Shown piece by piece: positions 10,734-19,359 of a DNA stretch of 25,606 bases. The first letter of the stretch is position 1. Every line of letters begins with the position of its first letter. The stretch lies in assembly GCA_015680685.1 (NCBI GenBank), contig MNCI01016220.1, positions 5,232-30,837 on the forward strand. Reading direction: 5' to 3'. Origin of the DNA: Gnetum montanum. Taxonomy: Eukaryota > Streptophyta > Gnetopsida > Gnetales > Gnetaceae. The notes under the pieces are model-generated. The model worked only from the letters and a program-made list of their open reading frames with translations, was not told the origin of the DNA and did not search any database. A program made the position numbers and the translations under genes.

Positions 10734-10839
10734 CCATTTGAGGCCCTCAGTTTCTTTTTTTAAGTTTTTGTTTTACATATTTTTGTTTTACAAATTTCTT
10801 TAACTATTTCCTTTTTTCGTTTTGCAACATCAAACTTTA
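10734..10839 (+). other. short T-rich tail between pol and 3' LTR of A
   Basis: A box TCATGGGGGAGATGGCCA at 10705-10722 at the end of pol is matched in element C at 19389-19372. After it both elements become T-rich with TTTTGTTTTAC-like words. In A the 3' LTR follows about 100 bp later; in C almost 5 kb intervene. No polypurine tract directly abuts the LTR at 10840 (CAACATCAAACTTTA precedes it), unlike B and C. Confidence 0.6.
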
Positions 10840-11371
10840 TGACAAACTTTGCAACATATAGCTTAAGCTAATTAGTAATTAATGATTTTTTAACACTTTC
10901 CTAGTTAATTAATATTTCTCTCAACCTTCAACCCCCTTAGTTAAGTACACTTAGTACGACTGCTTCAAGCATGTGTGTAGCGCTTGGTAACCTAGTAACA
11001 ATTAGCGTTTGGTAATTGCAATAATGTTGCACTAGTTCAAGATGTGTACGACAAGTGGGAATGGATACTGGTGTTAGGAACATTTAGAAACTAGTTAATG
11101 AATAGTTAATGTAAGTTAGCCACTTAGTTCCCTCTCCCTCTCCTTTATTAGCAGAACACATAAAAAATAAAAAAGCTATAAAAATCATATACCTCAAGCT
11201 TACTTAACCATACAACTATGACAGTACAAGTAAGTTTGGGAAGACAACGATTGATTAACCTTGAGTGTTCCATTAAGGTGCATAAGCACTTAGTCTTTGG
11301 AGTTCAACCAGATCATGCATGAAACTCTCATATTCTTATGGTTGAGTGTAGGGGTACCTCACCACTCATCA
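10840..11371 (+). repeat. 3' LTR of element A
   Basis: Copy of the 532-bp 5' LTR, starting TGACAAAC and ending ACCACTCATCA. The hand-counted divergence is close to 10 percent, about nine transitions per transversion. TATAAAAA recurs near 11177. LTRs are identical at insertion, so this divergence accumulated afterwards or reflects recombination between copies. Confidence 0.92.
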
Positions 11372-11880
11372 GTGAGCACTTCTTGGTATGAGATGATAGT
11401 TACAGAATCAAGTGTGAAGAGCAAGCATTGGTGTTGAACCTATAACAATTTTTCACATTCTTTATTGATGTGTCTTGGGTCAATCTTCAAAAAACCAACA
11501 AAGAGGAGCCAATGAAAAACCTCAAGGAAAATTCATATTACAAATGAAAGCCCATGGCTAGGATTTTCATTTTAATTTGGTGGAGATCTAAAGGAAAAAA
11601 TAATTACCTTATTTTCCCACCAAGAATCCTACCTTGTGGCCTTTAATTGGTAGAATTTTAAGTAATTTTCAATGTAAAAAATGAGATTTCTAATCCACAC
11701 ATTGTAAATTCCATTTATGCTATCATGTGAGGGCTAAAAATGCTCCACACACTACAAAAAATTTAACCTTTTTATCTTACATGCTATACATTTTAGCCTC
11801 ACATGTTGTGACAGCATGTGAGACAACATGCAGAATTTAGGCTTTAAATCCACATACTATACATCTTAGTTCTCATTTTG
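11372..11880. other. AT-rich spacer with a hairpin, nothing recognised
   Basis: No coding potential seen. At 11798-11822 CTCACATG and CATGTGAG form an 8-bp perfect inverted repeat around a 9-base loop, overlapped by CATGTTGT/ACAACATG. The sequence does not continue the left flank of A in any obvious way. Confidence 0.4.
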
Positions 11881-12758
11881 TGGAAGTGTGTGGGGTAGTG
11901 ACCCCTACACCTAACCATATGAGTCACAAGCATTCATGCATAATTTGGTTAAATTTTGTGGATGGAACTAGTTGTGGCAGCTAGATTGTTAAGCATTGAT
12001 CATAGGATGTTGTCTTTCCACTTGGACTAGTGATAGCTTTGTCAAGTATGGTTTAGTCCAAAGTGAGGCATATGATAATTGATATTGTTAGTTCCATTTT
12101 ACTCCTAGTGATAAACATAATTGGGAATGAAATTTAATCCTAAGTCTAAGTAATTATGGTAATGTAAATCTACTCTAGTCTAGAGTAATGAGCATATGGT
12201 CCTAGCTTACTATACACATCTTAGGCTCATGTAACCATTACTAGGTTACCAAGCATTGTGCTACTAGGTGAACCAAGCAATAATATTATTGGGATTACCA
12301 AACATTTACACCTAAATACTTGAAACTAGTTGTATTCATTTTTCTTTACTAATGAACAAGTAAAATAAAATACTTGGAAATGTAAATGATTAAACTAAGA
12401 AAATAGTAAAAACTATGCTAAGTAAAATAGTAAACTAAGTAAATGTTGCAATGATGAAAAGCAATCTCAATCTTTATCTCTGAACATGAACTATGATCAA
12501 GTACAATTCACTGAAATAAAGATTCTATATAACTACTCAACACCACACTGTGGGAATTCACTCTATTACTAAGTTACAAAAATAAACTAATAGAGTTCTA
12601 TTACTAAATGATGCAAAGGTGTCCAATACATGGTGGGAGTCTTATATTTATAGGCATTTATTATAATTGCAACATTGCATTTATGACATTGCATCTACAA
12701 CATCATAGATGCAATGTAGCATCTATAACATCGTAAATAGCTAATTTACACTTTATCA
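11881..12758 (-). repeat. 3' LTR of element B
   Basis: On the minus strand it begins TGATAAAGTG at 12758, matching the TGATAA start of LTR A, and ends near 11881 in TAGGTGTAGGGGTCACTACC, related to GAGTGTAGGGGTACCTCACC at the end of LTR A. It has TATAAATA at 12652-12645, a U3 hairpin at 12686-12717, and the TTGGTAAYCYAGTA motif repeated around 12240-12300. A polypurine tract lies just outside its start, and no primer site lies beyond its end, so it is a 3' LTR. The exact end is uncertain by several bases. Confidence 0.75.
12686..12717. repeat. 12-bp perfect inverted repeat in LTR B U3
   Basis: ACATTGCATCTA at 12686-12697 and TAGATGCAATGT at 12706-12717 are exact complements around an 8-base spacer. 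More copies of GCAATGT/ACATTGC surround it. It lies just upstream of the LTR's TATAAATA box and could be a transcription factor site cluster. Confidence 0.75.
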
Positions 12759-12771
12759 TACCCCCACAACT
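12759..12771 (-). promoter_or_regulatory. polypurine tract of element B
   Basis: On the minus strand AGTTGTGGGGGTA immediately precedes the LTR start TGATAAAG. A G-rich purine tract in this position primes plus-strand DNA synthesis in LTR retrotransposons. Element C has AATTGTGTGGGTA in the same place. Confidence 0.7.
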
Positions 12772-13341
12772 TACCAAAAACTCATCCTTGAGTGAACAAA
12801 ATAGGATCAAGCTTCTTACAAAAGTGGAAAGGTTTAAGATTATTAATTAACTCTAAGTACTGTAGTGGTATGTACAAAAATGACATAGTTACATGAAAAC
12901 ACAAAAACAAAATTTGAACTAGCTTGATTTAGTTCATATTTTAGGTAGTGGTGGCTCTTCCATTAGCTTCTTTCCCTTGTCATTAGTCTTCTAGAAAGTT
13001 TCTTCTCTTTTGTCCATATATTCTTTTTCCATATGTGCTCTCTATTAAGTATGGAATAAAGACTCCTTCAATTTCAACTATTGCATTGGCCTCTTTATTT
13101 TACCAAAATTGGTACATTTCTCCTAAGTTCCATTCACCACTGTTGGTTAGTGTGGGCCATAATGGAGATGCTTGGAGTTGCATCTTTTACAACTTTTGTG
13201 TTGTGAAAGCCCTTCTTTTGGTGGTCTCTTTGGGACCATCTACAATCAATGATGGTATGAAATTATTGAAATATTCACATAACTTCTTAATAGCTCTTTA
13301 CCTTACTCATACCCTTGGTTAGATCAAGTTCTTATCATATG
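12772..13341 (-). mobile_element. 3' internal part of element B, cut off at the gap
   Basis: On the minus strand it ends with CTTTCCACTTTTGTAAGAA and related words that match the end of C's internal region (CTTTCCAATTTTGTAAAGAA near 14300). This makes it the 3' non-coding end of a related element, perhaps with the decayed end of an env-like ORF further up (fragments such as KGKKLMEEPPLPK near 12960). The rest of B is not visible left of C; B is probably interrupted by C. Confidence 0.55.
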
Positions 13342-13420
13342 NNNNNNNNNNNNNNNNNNNNNNNNNNNNNNNNNNNNNNNNNNNNNNNNNNNNNNNNNNN
13401 NNNNNNNNNNNNNNNNNNNN
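13342..13420. other. assembly gap (79 Ns)
   Basis: Unknown bases. By comparison with LTR A, about 115 bp of C's 3' LTR end should fall here, so the gap length may be an estimate rather than a true size. It hides the junction between B and C. Confidence 0.95.
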
Positions 13421-14247
13421 CCTTAAGGTCATTCATTGTCTTCCCAATTACACGTATGACGTACACTAGTATGGTTAAGTGTAATTGAGGAATTTGATCT
13501 TTATCATTTTTTATGTTATGGTTTTGGTATTTAAAGAGAGATAAAGTAATTGGATTAACTAATTAACTCGTATCAAAGTAGTCCTAACATAAGCATCTAA
13601 TCCCACTTTTTGCACATGTCATGAACCCACATATCCACTACTAGGTTACCAAGCGCTACGCTACAAGGTGTACCAAGTAATAACGTTGCTAGGATTACGA
13701 AGTGAATACCTGCTACGCTCAAAGTGGTCATACTTATGTGTTTAATCTATCTAGCTTATCTTGCTTAATTACTTCATTAGCTTAATTACTAGAAAATATT
13801 TAATAAATAATTAAAAAAATTAAATGGATAAATGAAATATTTAATTTTTCTAGAATACTACAAGGTTTATCAAAAATCTTATATTTATTGTTTCACACAC
13901 TATCATGTTTAGGTATAACAATGCTCAAATAAAGATCTATACACTCAATGACTTCTACTATGGACACTCAAGAAAATATTCTAACTCTTAAATGGGAAAA
14001 CTACAAAAGCTCTGCTACTACTATGAGAAGGCATGCCATAAATGTGGTTGGTGAGCACATATTTATAGACTAGGATATACCCCTACATCGATGGGGCCAC
14101 ATCAACGTAATTAACTACATTGACAAGACCTCGCCAATGGGGCCTAGTCAATAGGACCTCATTGATGGGGCCTAGTCAATGGGGCCATGTCGATGTAAAA
14201 AACTACATCGATGGGGCCCAATCAATGTGACAAACCAAAACTCATCA
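13421..14247 (-). repeat. 3' LTR of element C, end lost in the gap
   Basis: Begins TGATGAGTTT at 14247 right after the polypurine tract. U3 (14235-14090) holds repeated GGCCCCAT(C/T)GATG/GGCCCCATTGAC words. TATAAATA lies at 14067-14060, then R/U5 sequence with the TTGGTAAYCYAGTA motif (near 13640-13705) and a stretch related to LTR A (TTAACCATAC, GGGAAGACAA). The final part is in the Ns; its counterpart from the 5' LTR is visible at 25606-25551. Confidence 0.8.
14090..14235 (-). repeat. GGCCCC(A)TYGATG repeat array in LTR C U3
   Basis: On the + strand, words such as CATCGATGGGGCC, CCAATGGGGCCTAGTCAAT and CATTGATGGGGCCTAGTCAA recur six or seven times, including the palindrome CATCGATG at 14096-14103. 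The array sits directly upstream of the TATA box, the position of LTR enhancers. Two further copies occur at 17801-17850, upstream of the env-like ORF. Confidence 0.75.
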
Positions 14248-14260
14248 TACCCACACAATT
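14248..14260 (-). promoter_or_regulatory. polypurine tract of element C
   Basis: AATTGTGTGGGTA on the minus strand, immediately before the LTR start TGATGAG. It matches B's tract at 11 of 13 positions. It would prime plus-strand synthesis. Confidence 0.7.
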
Positions 14261-14479
14261 GAATGCAAACTCTTCCTTGAGTTCTTTACAAAATTGGAAA
14301 GGTATGGAATTATTGACTGACTCTAACATAAAAAAAAAAACAAGATAAAATGAACATAACAACTAAGTGCTCAATGTACGGATCAACACATTACAAAAAT
14401 TGTAGTGTTCATGACACAAAATTGAACAATATGACATAAGTCTTCAAAACTGTATGGAACATTCTTAATGGCATGAAGT
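14261..14479 (-). other. 3' untranslated region of element C
   Basis: Non-coding sequence between the end of the env-like ORF and the polypurine tract. On the minus strand it contains a run of Ts (near 14330-14340) and words shared with B's internal end, showing that B and C belong to the same family group. Confidence 0.5.
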
Positions 14480-17338
14480 TGATGGAGAAGGTCAAATAGT
14501 CCCAGGTGGTGATGGCTTCTAAGGTTCTGAGGAACCTTCATTGGCTTCAGGCACATGTGGTGGTAGAGGAAACTATGGCTATCCTACTGTTGCTACTACT
14601 ACTTTAGGTAGAATGCAAAATGCATCCAAGAATGCCCTCATTTTCTCTTCCTTACTCCTAGGATTGTTCACGATTCATGCAGCTTCATCGATGTGGGATA
14701 GGGTTGGAACATCCCAAGCATGAGAAAAAATGGAAAAGAGCTTCTTCACATTGAAAAACTAGATTGTAAATTACTTGCACTCAATGTTGAATGCTTGAAG
14801 TATGTCTTGCAGTGCCCAGTAGTCATTCATCCTTTTTGCTAGGTTCTCTATGACTAATCTCTAGTAGGTGAACTTCACCTTGAGAACCTCAAGTTTAGCA
14901 TTTGCAACTACAAGCTTCTGCTTGATGTCTTTATGGGTCTTAAACTTGGCCTCGTACAACAAGTACGATCTAGCCACCTACTTTTCAAGTTCAAACCATA
15001 GTTGTTTGATAGTCAGCATTGCCAGGTTTGCATAATGAATATTGGATAGCTCCATGTACTCCATCATCTCTTCAATTTGCAACTTCTTCATGCAAATTTC
15101 TACCCTGTTATAGGCATCAATCCCATTGAGGATGGGTTGTTCTCTACCTTGTTGGAATTTCTGGAGGCCCTCATTAACTTTTTCCTTTGCCAGTTGGATA
15201 TGCTTTTCATTCACCTCCTTTTATAGGCCTACCTGGTCTTTGTAATGATTTTTAACTTTCTTAAAATTTCACAGCCTCATTCTTCCATGTAGCAATTTTA
15301 ATAGCTAACTTCTGGTGTAAGGTGCAAACCCCCTACATGGAGAGGCTACAATTCTTCACTGCCAATCTCCTTAGTTCAGCATTTTCCTTGGAAAGCTACT
15401 CCTATTGTTGATGAATAAATTCTTCTAACTGTTGTTTTTGCACATCAATATTCTGCAGGTAATGGTTTTCTACAGTCAAGGTCTCATTTTCTTGGTGAGT
15501 CTACATCAAGTCCTTCTATATTACGTGAGTTTCAACTTCTACTATGGACTGATTAAAGACTGATGTTACCATTTCTCCCTCAACTTTCTTAAGTTGTTCT
15601 TGAAGTTGTTGAAAAGCTTCATCTCATGTTAATGTAGGGTTGATAATTTGGGCATGCAATTTAGCAACTTTGGTAGCCAAGCATTGATTATGTGCTTGAG
15701 CTATTTTAAGTTTCCTTCCAAGATGAGGCACTTTCCCTTTATCTCTAGAAGCTATGATTGGGTTGTAGTGATGATATCTAGAAAATCAAAGATATCCAGA
15801 ATCAATTGCCTAGTTCCCACCAATCGGTCCAACAGTTCTTCATGTTAGGTTGCACTTAGTCTTCCACTGATTGTCCCTTCAAATGCTTGCACATATCTTA
15901 GTGTAGAAACATCTATTCTAGGTGCCATATGTATGTTTAATGCCTCAATGACCTAATCAACAATGATCTCTATAGCTATCTCTTGCCCCTATTACTGCAT
16001 CACCATTAAAGTTGCCTACTCATCCTCCTCCAAGTGCATCAAAAAGGAAGTGACATTCCTAGAGATTTCTAGAAATAGATGGTATTCAGAGAAAGACACT
16101 ATCACCTCTTAGGCACTTGGATTTGACCTTGCAAGCAACTGCATTCGTTGGGCAGATAACATTGATCCACCTCCCTCCATCTAGTTGATTGTATGAGCCA
16201 CTTCTCTCAGGTGACTCATGGTTAGTCTATACATAGATGGATCTCCACCACTAGTTCCTACCTACTACTCTTGTTGTTGCAAAGTCTACTCTCAGAATTT
16301 TTGCATGCGTTCAATCGTAGTGCAAACCTCTAGTGTTTGCTCATGAGTAGGTGGTGGAGATGGATGTTGCTGCACCTCTTCTGTGATCATGGAAGGCATC
16401 TTATCCTTCATCATCTTAGCCCAAAAATCACTAGGAGCATGCTTGAGTATATCATTTGTGTAGCAAAAAATCCTTGTCCTTTTGCATAATCTTTTGATCA
16501 AGCAGGGAAAGGACAAGCTCTTTCTTTCATGTTCATTCTCCTTGAAGCACTTTTCTATCTCTAGATAGATTAGTTATGAAAGCTTCATTGTAAATTTATC
16601 ATTTAAAGTAGTGCATGCCTGGGTGGAGAAGGTTGTCACCTTACTAGGCCTCACTGTTGGATTGAGGTGTTAGGACACTATCTTAAAATAGACTCACTCT
16701 ACCAATGTGAGCATGCCAAGCTCCTTACAGTCAACTCGATAACACCGTTGCATCAACTCTTTCTTTACTCTGGGGTCACCTTGTGTTGACAACTCTACCA
16801 ACTGTGTTCTTGTGTCTGGTAGCCTAAGGACCTATGTAATGGCCTCCACTGAGTAGGAAACTTGGATGTCCTTGATTTTCATAGTGGATCCTACTTTCCT
16901 ATTATTCTAGAAGAGATACATTTCTCTCATGTACCACTCCCCATTGGAAGTGATGCTTGACCACATGGGAGAGGCTTGTAGTTGATTTCTAAAATCTTCT
17001 AGAGCCCATTCAAGGAATGGTACAAAATTCAATTCTTAGAGAATTGAGCATTGGACCTCACTGCTTCCAATTATGTTAAGACAGGCCTATATGAGTGTGA
17101 CCTCCAATCTAAGTACAAGGACTGACACTTTGCCTCACTATGAATGTTTAGATGTGGCTTCCTCTTGAGGAATCTGTTAGATAGATTCCAACTTAGTCTC
17201 ATCTCTAAAAGGTCTTGTTGGATGGGTTACCTCAGCCTATTCTTGGCCATGTTTTTGTTGGCCTCTTCCTCCATTAGGTTGCTTTTCCCATGGTTGTGAT
17301 GATTCCTCCTCCGACGGTCTCTTCAATTTTGGTGCCAT
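14480..17338 (-). pseudogene. Athila-type env-like ORF with plant transposon domain and long coiled coil, broken
   Basis: Starts at ATG 17338-17336 with MAPKLKRPSEEESSQPWEKQ, a basic then acidic hydrophilic start. From about 17040 to 16480 one frame reads with few stops through FVPFLEWALEDFRNQLQ, EWYMREMYL, MKIKDIQVSYSVEAIT, VLRLPD, VTTFSTQ, LNDKFTMKLS and KSLSFPCLIKRLC. This pattern (a xIxVxFSxxAINxxxxLPD core, later FPxLIxxLC) fits the domain of Athila env-like/putative plant transposon proteins. The second half (about 15700-14760) is rich in heptads: QQLQEQLKKVEGEM, QKQQLEEFIHQQ, LLSKENAELRRL, then EKVNEGLQKFQQ and a Pro-rich tail near 14560. I see no clear signal peptide or membrane helix, so a true envelope role is doubtful. 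Many stops, mostly where Trp, Arg or Gln is expected. About 950 codons. Confidence 0.72.
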
Positions 17339-17599
17339 CTATAATCACACATAATAATAGATTAGTAATCATTATGTAACTTAAAATGATTGGAATACCT
17401 TGTCTTATGAGGGGGTTACATTTGGCTAAGGTGTGATTATGGTTGGATAGATTAAGTAGTTAATTACTAATTTAATCTTTGGTTTACCAAAGTTGTTAGA
17501 AGGGTTAAATTCTCAAAAATTAATGAGTTAATAGCATTTATTGCTTGATTTTTTAGGGGAGTTAGAAAAAATTTTGAAAAATTATCATCAAAACCTTGG

Positions 17600-17875
17600 G
17601 GTTTGCTACCCCCACAACTAAGAGATTATCTCTAGTAATTGCAAGATCAAAGAACAAGGTGATTTGAATAAATAGTATGAGAGTTATAGGCTTGGGAAGG
17701 TTTTAGGCTTTGAAAATTGCAAAAAACTCCTTGGGCATTATGGACCAAATGTGAAAAATTCCTAAGTGTTGGGTGGTATTTATAATATTTTTGCATTACT
17801 TCAACGGGGCCTAGTCAACGTGGTCCACTGCATCAATGGGGCCTCATCAACATAGTTTTTGACCACCATTGACTT
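17600..17875 (-). promoter_or_regulatory. candidate internal promoter upstream of env-like ORF, LTR-like motifs
   Basis: In minus-strand order: GGCCCCATTGATG and TTGACTAGGCCCCGTTGA (17850-17801), which match LTR C's U3 words; TATAAATA (17784-17777), the same 8-mer as in LTRs B and C; and AGTTGTGGGGGTA (17619-17607), a 13-base exact copy of B's polypurine tract. The env-like ATG lies about 440 bp past the TATA box. Family knowledge: the extra ORF of Athila-type elements is usually assumed to be expressed from a spliced LTR transcript; a separate promoter is my inference. Confidence 0.4.
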
Positions 17876-19359
17876 GGTTAAAACTTGAAAATTACAAAGT
17901 GATTTTGAATAAAATTAGGATCAAATGGAAGCCCAAATAGCCATAACATGATGAAAATATGCAAAGAGGGTGTTGCAATCCCAAAAATTAAGAAAATTAG
18001 GAAAATGGTAAAAATGGGATGGAAAATGAGAGTTCAAGGAGCACAGAGTGGTGTGCACAATGGAATATGTGAAAGATAGGATTGTAACGATGTCGAAGGT
18101 AAGGGACTTAACTAACCAAACTAAGAGATATACAAGTGGGTCCTTCCCATAGCAGGCTCATGCCCTTGTTGGCATTGCATAACCCCAACCAAGGAGTCCA
18201 TGGGCCCCATAGTTGATTAATGGTCATGAAAGGTTAAGGACCAACTAAAAAGAATCTATCTAAGAATTCCAACATGTCAAACTAAGACATTGAGCATAAC
18301 ATGGAAACTAATAGTGAAGTGAGTTATGGAAACATAGATGGATGACTGAGAAGGTGAGATGGAATCCCAAATTAAGGTCATAATAAGTCCCTTGTGGAAT
18401 ATGCATTTAAAATGACCTAAGAAGATGCATCCTTAGTCTAGACCAAAGCTAGCCTCTTTCAGTGACTTTGCATCACCAATCTAAGACCGATTGACCCACT
18501 CAAGACATAAGAGTGCTCCCATAAAATAACAACTATTCCAAAAAGAGAAGAAAAGAGAAGTAGGAAGTGAGAGAAAGAATGGGTCTTAGTTAGAGGGGAT
18601 CTTCAAGCATGGGTGCATGTCTTTCTAGTCCCATAACTAGTACTTGTAGCCCTTGTATTTTTCTAAGGGATGTGCTTTGAATTTCCATCATCATTTTTTT
18701 TTGAATTTTTGGATGGAAACCATACCATGTAAATATTTTATTTGACTTCCTATTAGTGGTTGGAATGGAATGGTAAGAAGTTCATGAAGAACAACCAAGC
18801 ACTCAATTAAGAAAAATATTACAAGGAGTATTGAATCCCCTTGAACTAACACCCTCTATAAACCTTTGAATATTTCCCAATTTTAGAACTACCAAGGTTA
18901 CCAATTGATTAAAAGTTTCATTAATGGAAGGGACCTTAAACTCCAAAAACAAGGAAAGCCATAGAGTTTATTGGGTGGGTGGATGACATAGACTTACTAC
19001 ATATTCCATGAAAAATAAACCATGTCATAGTTATCAGACATCAAAATTCAAAAATAAAAACTAGACATTGACAATTATAACATGAAGCAAAAACCATCAT
19101 TAGTAAACAGCAATAGTGGCACTGTGTCCTATAGCAATAAAGCACTTTTATTAGCAAAAATAATGAAAATTCACAATTAAACAAAACAAAACAAAAAAAA
19201 GTAAAATATATAAGTGTAAAATAACCAAGAAAAGCTCAAAAGTACTAACAATGGTGCAAAATTAGAAAAAATTTGAAAATAAAAAATTTGTAACATAAAT
19301 AACCTGTAAAATCAAAAATGTGGAAAACAAAAAGTAAAACAATTAAGAAGCCATATGGA
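17876..19359 (-). other. non-coding spacer between pol and env-like ORF of C
   Basis: No domain seen in any frame. A purine-rich stretch occurs on the + strand at about 18538-18600 and A-rich runs near 19180-19200. The T-rich minus-strand part next to pol (19360-19190) resembles the short tail of A after 10734. The remainder has no counterpart in A. Confidence 0.5.

Larger units (their letters stand above)
3760..11371 (+). mobile_element. element A: degenerate Ty3/gypsy (Athila/Tat-related) LTR retrotransposon
   Basis: A 7612-bp element bounded by two 532-bp direct repeats that both start TGAYAAAC and end CACTCATCA. A tRNA-Asp-type primer site follows the 5' LTR, then a leader of about 125 bp and one gag-pol frame in the order gag, protease, RT, RNase H, integrase, which defines Ty3/gypsy. 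The single gag-pol frame, the tRNA-Asp primer and the protease-RT linker (DPRICQHRIY) place it near the Athila/Tat group. It lacks the extra ORF that C has after pol. The flanking five bases (CTTAA before 3760, GTGAG after 11371) do not match, so no target-site duplication is visible. Numerous stops and frameshifts make it non-autonomous today. By hand count the LTRs differ at about 50 of 532 sites, nearly all transitions, so insertion is old. Confidence 0.93.

Noticed and set aside
13035-13322. 95-codon + strand frame next to the gap
   Set aside because: It is antisense to the internal region of B and resembles no family; AT-rich chance frame.
14541-14723. 60-codon + strand frame with a Gly-rich start
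   Set aside because: Antisense to the Pro-rich end of C's env-like ORF, which is better supported by its link to the rest of that ORF.
16480-17040. Viral envelope glycoprotein
   Set aside because: The sequence fits the plant transposon/env-like domain of Athila elements and shows no signal peptide, glycoprotein features or membrane helix.
17600-17880. A complete third LTR inside element C
   Set aside because: The motif order is wrong (U3 words, TATA, then the G-tract), there is no TGATAA start after the tract and no CATCA end, so only separate LTR-like motifs can be claimed.
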